Below, one piece after another: positions 1 through 7,014 of a stretch of DNA of 39,585 nt (position 1 is the first letter of the stretch; the number at the start of each line of letters is the position of its first letter). Origin of the DNA: Fibrobacter sp. (GTDB lineage Bacteria; Fibrobacterota; Fibrobacteria; Fibrobacterales; Fibrobacteraceae); assembly GCF_017551775.1 (NCBI RefSeq), contig NZ_JAFZKX010000052.1:1-39585 (forward strand), written 5' to 3'. The notes below the pieces were generated by a model. That model worked only from the letters and a program-made list of their open reading frames with translations, was not told where the DNA came from and searched no databases. A program made the translations under genes and the position numbers.

Positions 1-2
1 GT

Positions 3-1826
3 AGCTTCGATGGCGACCGCCGCGTGTTCCTCGGCGCAAACGAAATGGGTTCTTGGGCCGCTCCGCTCAGCCTCGCCAACAAAGAACTTTCTAACAGCGA
101 ATGCGACCGTGGCGACAACATTGCCGCTCTCATGATCCACGCCGGCAAGATTGCTGCGAACAAGACCTTCCGCACCTGCACCCAGCTCGGTCAGGAACAG
201 AGCCTCAAGGTCGCCGCCAAGGCCATCAAGAAGTACCGCGACCTGAAGAACGTCGACAAGGCTTTCGACGAACTCGCCGCCTTCTGGCAGAAGTACCTCG
301 CCACTATCCAGGTGGAAACTCCGGATGCAGCGTTCAACTCCATGGTGAACGTTCACAACCCGCGCCAGTGCCACACCACCAAGAACTGGAGCCGCTACCT
401 GTCCCTGTACCAGCTGGGCTACGGCACCAGCCGCGGTATCGGTTACCGTGACTCCAGCCAGGACCTCATGGGCGTGATGAGCCACATGCCCGAAGAAGCT
501 CTCCAGCTCGCCAAGAACTTGCTCTCCGTGCAGCGTCCGGAAGGTAACGCCATGCACCAGTACGCTCCGCTCGCGCTCGAAGAAGACAACGGCAACGAAG
601 CTAACGCCGGTGACTCCCGCGAAAAGAAGGGCGTCCTCGACGAGAACGGCAATCCGGCCTACGCCGACTGGTACGGCGACGACCATCTGTGGATTGTCCT
701 CACTGTGGCCAACTACCTCAAGGAAACCGGCAAGATGGACCTCCTCAAGGAAGAGATCCCGTTCTACGAAGCCGGCAAGAAGCGCGCCCAGCGTGAAAAG
801 GGCACGGTGCTCGAACACCTCAAGCGCTCCCTCAACTTTACTCGTACTCACCTCGGTAAGCACAACCTCCCGCTCCTCGGCTTCGCCGACTGGAACGACT
901 GCATGAACCTGCCGCTCGGTGCAGAATCCTCCTTCAACACCGGTCTCTACGCCAAGGCCCTCCTCGAGATGATGGACATCTGCGAAGCCCTCGGCGATAC
1001 CGCCTCTGTCGAAATGTACAAGGGCTGGTACGAAGACGTGAAGAAGGCCTTCAACGACGCCGCCTGGGACGGTAAGTGGTGGGTCCGCTGGTTCGACAAG
1101 CAGGGCAACGCCTACGGCACCAGCAAGGCCAAGTACGGCAAGATTTACTGCAACAGCCAGTCCTGGTCCGTGATTTCCGGTATCGCTACCGGTGACCGCG
1201 CCGTGCAGGGCATGGACAGCCTGAACAAGCTCCTCAACACCGCCAACGGCGTGAAGAGCTCCACTCCGGGCTACCGCGGCTTCGACCCGAACGTGGGTGG
1301 CATCTCCACCTATCCTCCCGGAGCCAAGGAAAACGGCGGTATCTTCCTCCACACCAACCCGTGGGTGATGATCGCCGAAACCATCCTCGGCCGCGGCGAC
1401 ATGGCTTTCCAGTACTACAGCCAGATCAACCCGGCTGCCAAGAACGTGAAGCTTGACGAGTTCGAATCTGAACCGTATTGCTACCCGCAGAACATCCTCG
1501 GTGACGAACACAAGCAGTTCGGTATGGGCCGTAACGCATGGCTCTCCGGCACGAGCTCCTGGACCTACCAGGCCGCCACGCAGTTCATCATCGGTGTCCG
1601 CGCCAGCTTCAAGGGCCTCATCGTGAACCCCTGCATCCCCTCCAAGTGGGCAGGCTTCAAGGTGACCCGCAAGTTCCGCGGTGCTACCTACGAAATCGAA
1701 GTGAAGAACCCGAAGCACGTCTGCAAGGGCGTCGTCGAGATGATCGTCGATGGCCAGAAGATTGATGCGGATGTTGCACCGATCTTCACGAAGGGTATCC
1801 ATAAAGTGGTAGTTACCCTCGGATAA
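3..1826 (+). CDS. Cellobiose phosphorylase-like GH94 enzyme, 5' end missing
   Basis: The frame is open from the window edge to a TAA at 1824-1826, so this is the C-terminal part (about 608 residues) of an enzyme usually near 800. GH94 enzymes split cellobiose with phosphate into glucose 1-phosphate and glucose in the cytoplasm. Family hallmarks are visible: FADWNDCMN around nt 882-908, in the region that carries the general-acid Asp in GH94; a YCNSQSW segment near nt 1147; SSTPGYRGFDPNVGG near nt 1258; and ENGGIFLHTNPW near nt 1330. The tail has the beta-domain pattern IVNPCIPSKWAGF and RKFRGATYEIEVKNP. Cellobiose is the likely substrate because the C-terminal half resembles cellobiose phosphorylases, but cellodextrin or another disaccharide phosphorylase is possible. 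A rho-independent terminator follows at 1942-1966. No signal peptide can be judged because the N-terminus is absent. Confidence 0.9.
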   Translation, partial: SFDGDRRVFLGANEMGSWAAPLSLANKELSNSECDRGDNIAALMIHAGKIAANKTFRTCTQLGQEQSLKVAAKAIKKYRDLKNVDKAFDELAAFWQKYLATIQVETPDAAFNSMVNVHNPRQCHTTKNWSRYLSLYQLGYGTSRGIGYRDSSQDLMGVMSHMPEEALQLAKNLLSVQRPEGNAMHQYAPLALEEDNGNEANAGDSREKKGVLDENGNPAYADWYGDDHLWIVLTVANYLKETGKMDLLKEEIPFYEAGKKRAQREKGTVLEHLKRSLNFTRTHLGKHNLPLLGFADWNDCMNLPLGAESSFNTGLYAKALLEMMDICEALGDTASVEMYKGWYEDVKKAFNDAAWDGKWWVRWFDKQGNAYGTSKAKYGKIYCNSQSWSVISGIATGDRAVQGMDSLNKLLNTANGVKSSTPGYRGFDPNVGGISTYPPGAKENGGIFLHTNPWVMIAETILGRGDMAFQYYSQINPAAKNVKLDEFESEPYCYPQNILGDEHKQFGMGRNAWLSGTSSWTYQAATQFIIGVRASFKGLIVNPCIPSKWAGFKVTRKFRGATYEIEVKNPKHVCKGVVEMIVDGQKIDADVAPIFTKGIHKVVVTLG

Positions 1827-1860
1827 TTTGAATTATAACCGTCGTGATACGGCGTTGCTC

Positions 1861-1894
1861 GCCCCCTCACGTACGCTTTGTACGCTACGGGGGC
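1861..1894. repeat. Intergenic hairpin of unknown role
   Basis: GCCCCC (1861-1866) pairs with GGGGGC (1889-1894), and inside it CGTAC (1870-1874) pairs with GTACG (1880-1884). It lies between the phosphorylase stop and its terminator and has no T-run of its own. It may protect the 3' end of the mRNA or be a dispersed intergenic repeat; I cannot tell from one copy. Confidence 0.5.
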
Positions 1895-1941
1895 TCGCGC
1901 CTTGTCTCACTCGGTTCTAATCCAAATTCGAAATTTTAAGG

Positions 1942-1966
1942 TCCGCTCCTCCGGGGCGGATTTTTT
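1942..1966 (+). terminator. Rho-independent terminator of the GH94 gene
   Basis: TCCGCTCC (1942-1949) pairs with GGGGCGGA (1953-1960) with one G-U pair across a 3-base loop, followed by six T residues. It sits 115 bases after the GH94 stop and only 15 bases before the next start codon, so the next gene either has a promoter overlapping this terminator or depends on readthrough. Confidence 0.8.
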
Positions 1967-1981
1967 CGTATATTCAATGAT

Positions 1982-2683
1982 ATGAATAAATTCAGTTTTT
2001 TCAAGAAAGTCATTTTTCTGTCGCTCATGCTGTGTGTCGGTGGGTTTGCTGCCGAGGACCAGCTGTTTGGCATGACTCCGGAAATGAGTAAGCTCATCGC
2101 CCCGTATATCGAAAAGGCTAGGGCGACGTTCCCTGCGGTCAAGAAGAAATACATCGCGGGCGACTATGTGCGCGAAAAACGTCAATTGGATGTGCAAATC
2201 GAACTTACCGACAAGAACGGTGACAGGGAGATGGTTTTTATTGTGGTTACCCAATGCCTTGGAAATCGTTTCCAAGGGATTATCGTTAATGATATTCAGC
2301 TTCTCAAGGAGTACAAGAATGGCGATACCCTCTCTTTTTCGCAGGACCAGGTAAAGAACTGGGTTGTCGTGGATTCCAAGGGCAACGAGGAAGGCAATTT
2401 CGTGGGGAAGGCTATCGAGGCGTTTGATTCTGGGATTGTCGGTGTCTTTTTCGAGGGGGTGTTCAAGAAGGGCAAGTTTGAGTTCAAGTACCAGGATGCC
2501 CAATCGGCGAAATACCAGAACAGCATAGATGGAATCGTTTCGCAGGATATCATTGCGGAAATAACCAAGCGGCTGAAGGCTTCGTACGAAAAGAAACTGC
2601 GCGAAGGGCAAAAGTTCGAGGAAGGGAAGCCTTTCTACACCTACGGGATATATGACTTCCGAACGGGCGAAGTGAAACGCTGA
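1982..2683 (+). CDS. Exported DUF2314-like protein
   Basis: A 233-residue protein of unknown function. The first 23 residues (basic MNKFSFFKK, then a hydrophobic stretch ending GGFAA) look like a Sec signal peptide, so the mature protein should be periplasmic or outside the cell. Residues about 65-150 have the layout I associate with DUF2314: a strand (LDVQIELTDKNGDREMVF), then FQGIIVND, a GDTLSF strand, and VKNWVVVD followed by GNFVGKAIEAF. DUF2314 has no established biochemical role. No clear Shine-Dalgarno precedes the ATG, which lies just after the terminator at 1942-1966. A single-gene unit is likely, ending at the hairpin at 2842-2879. Confidence 0.75.
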   Translation: MNKFSFFKKVIFLSLMLCVGGFAAEDQLFGMTPEMSKLIAPYIEKARATFPAVKKKYIAGDYVREKRQLDVQIELTDKNGDREMVFIVVTQCLGNRFQGIIVNDIQLLKEYKNGDTLSFSQDQVKNWVVVDSKGNEEGNFVGKAIEAFDSGIVGVFFEGVFKKGKFEFKYQDAQSAKYQNSIDGIVSQDIIAEITKRLKASYEKKLREGQKFEEGKPFYTYGIYDFRTGEVKR

Positions 2684-2841
2684 TACCTTTAGAAATGGCC
2701 GGAAATTTCATCTTTACCCTCGTAAAATTTAAACGAGGTTAAAATGCTTATTCTTCGTGGTACGCCGGCCCCTGCGGAGTTCCTTATACTGCGGGCTTTG
2801 TACGGCGTTTCTTGCTTGCGACGAAGTCTTCGTATAAAAGG

Positions 2842-2879
2842 AAAACACGACCCGCGTTAACGGGTCGCGTTTGTGTTTT
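2842..2879. terminator. Bidirectional rho-independent terminator
   Basis: CGACCCG (2848-2854) pairs with CGGGTCG (2861-2867) around CGTTAA. The stem is flanked by an AAAACAC run on the left and GTGTTTT on the right, so it can act from either strand. It is placed to end transcription of the DUF2314-like gene and possibly that of the minus-strand secretion operon. Confidence 0.7.
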
Positions 2880-2912
2880 GAGGTGTGTAAACGTCTCTAA
2901 AAGGATGCAAAA

Positions 2913-2939
2913 AATATATTCAAATTTATGTTTTGTCAA
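2913..2939 (-). promoter_or_regulatory. Candidate orphan promoter on the minus strand
   Basis: Read on the minus strand, TTGACA (2939-2934) is followed 15 bases later by TATATT (2918-2913), or 17 bases later by TATTTT. The -35 sits in the sequence TTTTGTCAAGTCAAAA, closely matching the one in front of the minus-strand operon at 8671-8686. No protein gene lies downstream on that strand before the DUF2314-like gene, so it would drive a non-coding or antisense transcript, or be fortuitous AT-rich sequence. Confidence 0.3.
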
Positions 2940-3045
2940 GTCAAAAAAGAAAAAACTTTATAAGATTTTTTCTTTATAAATTTGAAAATTTTATACAAAA
3001 TGTGAACGGAAAATTTTCGACATTTTGTGCAACATCAATCGGTGC

Positions 3046-4485
3046 TTACCACCAGAGTTTGATGCGCAAGTAATCGATTGCCTGGTGCGAGAGAATCCAC
3101 CAGAGCGACTTCTTTCCGGCGAAAATTTTTGCGACGCCTGTCATGCCGGGGCGGAACCACGCGGGCGTCCTGTAGACGAATTCTCCGCGCACGGCGAAGG
3201 TGTTTTCTTGGTCCTTCACTTCTGCGGTGGGGCTTATGAGCGTCGTGTTGAAGCGGTAGACGTAGTCCGGACGGCTCTTGATGGCGAGCAGTCCCTGTCC
3301 GCCGAGTTCCACGTTGCGCAGTTCCTCTTCGGGAACGTTTATTTCGACGTAGATGTTTTCGATGGAGGCCATCTGGAACAGTTCGGAGCCCTGATGCACG
3401 GGCGCTCCCAGGCGTTTCTGCAGGTCGCCCTCGATGATGATGGCGCTGTCTGCCGTCACGACGATGGTGGACATGGAAAGCTTGTAGCGCACGGTCTTGA
3501 GCTTTGCGAGGGTCTGCATGAGCCGCGCCTGATGAATGCGCATTTCGGCGAGCTGGTGTGCCGCCTGCGCCTTTTGGATTTCGCGCCGGCTGTCCTGTTC
3601 CTGCGCCATCAGGTCGGCTTCTTCGAGCCTGAGTTCCGTCTGGTTGAGTTTCAGGAGCGGGCTTCCCTTGTACACGACGTCACCCGGCTTCACGTAGACG
3701 GTATCGATGTAGCCGTCGAAGGGCGCGGTGGTGTAGATAATCTTGTCGGTCTTCAATATGGCCGGGGCGCTCACCTTGTAGGGCAGCGGGAAGAACACGG
3801 CGAACAGCACGAAGGCGATTCCCAGTATCCCGAAGAACTTCGCCCAGGTATGCTCGAAACCGAGGAACTTGGCGAGGAACTTGCGCATGGAGCGGAGCAT
3901 GCGGACTCCGAACCAGTTGCTCTTGTTGTAGAGTTCCACGAGCCTTGCCGAGCAGAGGGTCGCCGTGAGGTGGATCTGTTCGGAATCGAGGTCGTCGAAG
4001 GGCTTGGTATTGCGTTCGCAGGTGATTATCCCGATGCAGTCTTCGCCCTTGCGCACGGGCACCGAGAGGATGTACTTGGAATGGTAAGCGCGGCTGTACC
4101 CCTCGTGCTCGCGGATGGAGAGCACGTTGTTTTCGGGAGCGGGGTAGACTATGGCGGCGTCTTGCTCGAAGGCTTCTTCCATGATGCCCTCGAGGTCCTT
4201 TACCACCTGCATCTTCTTCTCGAAATGGTCGGTATGGCTGATGGACTTGAGCACCACGTAGTCGTGCTTCACCCAGCCGAGGCTCACTCTTTCGGCGCCG
4301 TACTTGTCGCACAGCCCGCCCACGAGGGCGAGTGCCGCCGTCTTGAACTTTTCGTATTCCAGAACGTTCTGGGCGACCTCGAAAACGTGCGTCATCTGGG
4401 CGATTTTCGCATTGGAGCCGTTCAGGGCGCTCTGCATCGCCTTGATGAGCTTGGATGCGTCTATCTGCGGCTTGGCGTTACTCAT
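3046..4485 (-). CDS. GAF-domain HlyD-family adaptor (membrane fusion protein)
   Basis: About 479 residues. I start it at the ATG at 4485 (MSNAKPQ), which overlaps the TolC stop by 8 bases and has GGGAGG about 9 bases upstream; an in-frame extension to 4515 is less likely. Residues about 35-190 form a GAF-like cytoplasmic domain. A single membrane segment follows at about 215-240 (FFGILGIAFVLFAVFFPLPY). The rest is a HlyD-type adaptor: lipoyl half-motif FDGYIDTVYVKPGDVVYKGS, a short helical hairpin rich in Q, E and A, the second half, and a beta-barrel ending GMTGVAKIFAG. It probably links an inner membrane device to TolC while presenting a sensor or docking domain in the cytoplasm. It is the last gene of a four-gene operon. 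No pump gene is next to it. Confidence 0.85.
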   Translation of the reverse strand: MSNAKPQIDASKLIKAMQSALNGSNAKIAQMTHVFEVAQNVLEYEKFKTAALALVGGLCDKYGAERVSLGWVKHDYVVLKSISHTDHFEKKMQVVKDLEGIMEEAFEQDAAIVYPAPENNVLSIREHEGYSRAYHSKYILSVPVRKGEDCIGIITCERNTKPFDDLDSEQIHLTATLCSARLVELYNKSNWFGVRMLRSMRKFLAKFLGFEHTWAKFFGILGIAFVLFAVFFPLPYKVSAPAILKTDKIIYTTAPFDGYIDTVYVKPGDVVYKGSPLLKLNQTELRLEEADLMAQEQDSRREIQKAQAAHQLAEMRIHQARLMQTLAKLKTVRYKLSMSTIVVTADSAIIIEGDLQKRLGAPVHQGSELFQMASIENIYVEINVPEEELRNVELGGQGLLAIKSRPDYVYRFNTTLISPTAEVKDQENTFAVRGEFVYRTPAWFRPGMTGVAKIFAGKKSLWWILSHQAIDYLRIKLWW

Positions 4486-6172
4486 GCAGTAGTTCCTCCC
4501 GCAGGATGAGCGCACCCTGCTTCCAGTTTTCCAGCCCGTTCTGCAGCAAAAGCTTGCCTTTCGCCCTCGAAAGTCTCACGTCGATGACCCGAAGGTCGCG
4601 CATGTTCTCGAGGTGCCGCTGCTGTGCGGCCCGCAGGTCTTCTTCCATCTCGAAAATCTGGTGGTAGTTGCTCTTGCCGAGTTCCATCTTCTTGAATTCT
4701 TCTTGCAGCTCGGTCTCGTGGTAGGTTACCGCCGTGCGGCTGTATTTCCACTGTTCGCGGATTTCACGAGCGCGGTTCTGCAATATGCGGTATTCTTCGT
4801 ACAGGCGGTTCTGTATGAGCGCGAGCCTGGTGCGCGCCGCCCGCACGTTCGCCTTTTCGGCCGAAATCTGGTGCCGTTCGTGCACGTTCGCGAAAAGCGG
4901 CACGTCTATCTCGATTCCGCCCGCGAGCACGGTCTGCCTGTCTTCGGGGTGCTTGAATTCGCGCACCGCCTTGCGGGCGTCCTTGTCGCGCGTGCGTATG
5001 CCGTAGCTGCCGATCAGGTCCACCGTGGGCAAAAAGCTCGTCTTGTGCTTGTGCAGTTCCTCTTCCCGCAGGTCGAGTTCCGCCTTCTGCTGCAGGTATG
5101 CCGGGTGCATGCTGCATACGGAATCGGGGGCGATGAGGCTGTCGGCGACGTTCGTGGTGTCTACCTCGCTTTCGGGCCTGATGGCGATGGGTCGCGGGTC
5201 GCGGACGATGTCGCTTACCGAGAGCATGAGCAGCAGGGTGAGCCTTGCGCCGCGCAACTGGTCGAGCGCCGCGAGCCTGGCGCTTTCGCGGTCGGAATAT
5301 TCGGCGATGGTCTTCTGGTAGTCGAGCGACGAGAGCATGCCCAGCTGGAGCCTCTTGCTGGCGTCCTCGGTTATCTGCTTTGCCACCCGAGCCGATTCGG
5401 TCGCGAACATCAGGGTCTGTTGTGCGTAGTAGTAGTTCCAGTACGAATCATGGAACTTCTCGAGAATCTCGTTCAGAGCGTAGCGGTACTTCTGGTAGGC
5501 GATTTCCCGCTGCAGGCGGGCCTGGCGGATGTTGTTGGTGGGGGTGAAGTAGAGCAGGCCGTCCTTGAGCAGGTGCTGGCGCAGTTCACCGCCGAAGTAG
5601 AGTTCCGAGGTGTAGTCGCTGTGCGTGTAGGTCGCCTGGTTGAACCCGACGTTGTATTCCGTCCCGGTGGGGAGCTTGCCCTGGATGCCTATCTTGTATT
5701 CGTCCTTGGTCTCGGTGAAAAGTGCGCCCGGCTTGTCGGCGCGTTCCTTGTTCACTCGGCCGATGAGGTGCGGCTCGAATTCGCCGTAGTAGCCCTTCGC
5801 CATCTCGGAATAGGAGAGCCATTCGTACTTGGCTTCCTGAACGTCCGTGTTGCTCTCGATGACCGCTTTCAGCGCCTTCTCGAAATCCAGAACCAGCGAA
5901 TCTTCGATGGCCGGCGCGGTATCGGCCGCAATCTTCGCGGAATCCTTTGCCGGCGCGGTATCGGCTGCGATCTTCGCGGAATCTTTTGCCGCTGCGGTAT
6001 CGGCTGCAGTCTGTGCGGAAGCCTTGGCGTTCACGGAATCGGCCGCGTTCTGCGCGTTTTCTGCCTGCACGGCTTTCTGGATACGTGCGGTATCTTGGGC
6101 GGCCGTCGCCACGGCGGCGTGCGCGAGTGCCGCGGAAAGCAGAAGGGCGTATGCGGGCAACCGGACCTTCAT
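4478..6172 (-). CDS. TolC-family outer membrane efflux/secretion protein
   Basis: 564 residues with a Sec signal peptide (MKVRLPAYALLLSAALAHA). Next comes an unusual Ala/Asp/Lys-rich spacer with a 13-residue tandem repeat (about residues 50-90). The two-lobed outer membrane efflux family region follows: DFEKALKAVIESNTDVQEAKYEW at its start, long coiled-coil helices, strand segments such as GELRQHLLKDGLLY, and the typical later repeat (LDLREEELHKHKTSFLPTVDLIG in two parts, then VDVPLFAN-like IEIDVPLFANVHERHQ). Usual family length is 420-500 residues; the spacer explains the excess. It should form the trimeric exit duct across the outer membrane. It starts 1 base after the HlyD gene stop and overlaps the GAF-HlyD start, so the three are translationally coupled. 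It is the only TolC gene in the window. Confidence 0.9.
   Translation of the reverse strand: MKVRLPAYALLLSAALAHAAVATAAQDTARIQKAVQAENAQNAADSVNAKASAQTAADTAAAKDSAKIAADTAPAKDSAKIAADTAPAIEDSLVLDFEKALKAVIESNTDVQEAKYEWLSYSEMAKGYYGEFEPHLIGRVNKERADKPGALFTETKDEYKIGIQGKLPTGTEYNVGFNQATYTHSDYTSELYFGGELRQHLLKDGLLYFTPTNNIRQARLQREIAYQKYRYALNEILEKFHDSYWNYYYAQQTLMFATESARVAKQITEDASKRLQLGMLSSLDYQKTIAEYSDRESARLAALDQLRGARLTLLLMLSVSDIVRDPRPIAIRPESEVDTTNVADSLIAPDSVCSMHPAYLQQKAELDLREEELHKHKTSFLPTVDLIGSYGIRTRDKDARKAVREFKHPEDRQTVLAGGIEIDVPLFANVHERHQISAEKANVRAARTRLALIQNRLYEEYRILQNRAREIREQWKYSRTAVTYHETELQEEFKKMELGKSNYHQIFEMEEDLRAAQQRHLENMRDLRVIDVRLSRAKGKLLLQNGLENWKQGALILREELLHE
5910..6020. repeat. 39-bp tandem repeat inside the TolC gene
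   Basis: Copies begin at 5910, 5949 and 5988 (third partial). They share GCCGGCGCGGTATCGG and then a TCTTCGCGGAATC core. They encode the 13-residue unit AKDSAKIAADTAP just after the signal peptide. In-frame repeats of this kind can change copy number without breaking the gene. Confidence 0.85.
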
Positions 6173-6173
6173 C

Positions 6174-6968
6174 TTACGGCAGCAGGATCTTTCCGGTGAC
6201 GCCCGGTTCTATGGATGGGTTGGAGTTGTCGAAAATCACCTTGACGGTGCGCAGCAGGCTCGCCTTGTCGACGACGGGCGAGATGAACTCGATGGTCCCC
6301 TTCTTGGTGCGGGTCTTCGACGAGCCGTTCAGCGAAAGTTTCACCGTCTGCCCGACCTTCAGCCTATCCGCCTTGTTCACGATGATGTAGGCGGTCATGC
6401 GGCAGGTGCGCACGTCGGCAATCTCGATGATGGGTTCCAGCGCCTCGACGCTCTCGCTGTTGTTCTTCGCGATGCTCACGATTTCGCCGTCGAAGGGGGC
6501 GAGGAGGTACTGCTTTTGCAGCTGCGCGCGCGCCATGCGGTATTCGAGCGAATCCCTGGACTTGCTCACCTTCGCCGCTTCCCATTCCTCTTTCGCGATG
6601 CGGAAGTTCATCTCCTTTTCCCAGAGCTGCTCGGCGCTGATGGAATTGGACGTCTCGAAGAGCTTCTTGGTCACCTGCCAGTCCTTCTCGTAGGTTTCCA
6701 TCTTGACGCGTGCCGAGACGATGCTCGAGGTGTCCTTCGCGGTAATCTTGGTGATGCGGGCCTTCAGCTCTTCTTCGGTCTTGACGAGGTTCATCAGCGT
6801 GTCGCCCTTGCGGACGAATGCGCCTTCCTTGACCCAGATGCTGTCTATTTTGCCGGGGACGGTGAACCCGATTTTCGCCTGGTTGATAGGTTCCGTGACT
6901 CCGTCGAAGCCGGCGGCGGCCGAAAGCCCGAAGGCGAATAAAACGATTATCAAAGACAAAGGTTTCAA
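6174..6968 (-). CDS. Short HlyD-family periplasmic adaptor
   Basis: 264 residues. The start is taken as TTG at 6968 because a TAA lies three codons upstream and no ATG occurs before the signal peptide; this start is uncertain. Residues 1-19 (KPLSLIIVLFAFGLSAAAG) are a signal peptide, so the protein is periplasmic and not membrane-spanning. The core is FTVPGKIDSIWVKEGAFVRKGD (first lipoyl half, about 34-55), a helical hairpin at about 65-145, LAPFDGEIVSI (second half), and a beta-barrel ending GVTGKILLP. This is the RND/HlyD adaptor fold in minimal form. It lies 46 bases after the lipoprotein gene and 1 base before tolC. It would sit between TolC and inner membrane partners; no RND or ABC pump is encoded nearby. 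Confidence 0.85.
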   Translation of the reverse strand: MKPLSLIIVLFAFGLSAAAGFDGVTEPINQAKIGFTVPGKIDSIWVKEGAFVRKGDTLMNLVKTEEELKARITKITAKDTSSIVSARVKMETYEKDWQVTKKLFETSNSISAEQLWEKEMNFRIAKEEWEAAKVSKSRDSLEYRMARAQLQKQYLLAPFDGEIVSIAKNNSESVEALEPIIEIADVRTCRMTAYIIVNKADRLKVGQTVKLSLNGSSKTRTKKGTIEFISPVVDKASLLRTVKVIFDNSNPSIEPGVTGKILLP

Positions 6969-7014
6969 AATGCGTTATCCAGTAAAAGATGCAGTCAGAG
7001 CGTAGCCGGAAAAA

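Larger units (their letters stand above)
2684..3045. other. Intergenic region between convergent genes, with nested inverted repeats
   Basis: No convincing gene. Visible items are: a hairpin with CCTCGT (about 2719) pairing with ACGAGG (about 2734); nested inverted repeats CTTCGT/ACGAAG and ACGCCG/CGGCGT between about 2750 and 2828; the terminator at 2842-2879; and an AT-rich stretch from 2890 to 3020 with a minus-strand promoter-like pair at 2913-2939. A 38-codon ORF (ATG at 2744, GAGG five bases upstream, TAA at 2858-2860) overlaps the inverted repeats and runs into the terminator stem, so it is more likely structure than a gene. Confidence 0.5.

Noticed and set aside
2744-2860. A 38-codon small ORF with a GAGG ribosome site.
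   Set aside because: Its sequence is made of nested inverted repeats and it ends inside a terminator stem, so base pairing explains it better than coding. Kept only as part of the intergenic entry.
3025-6199. Two long plus-strand frames (3025-4509 and 4613-6199) opposite the GAF-HlyD and TolC genes.
   Set aside because: Their translations are Arg/His/Val-rich without motifs, and the minus-strand frames carry clear HlyD and TolC family features with overlapping starts and stops typical of an operon.
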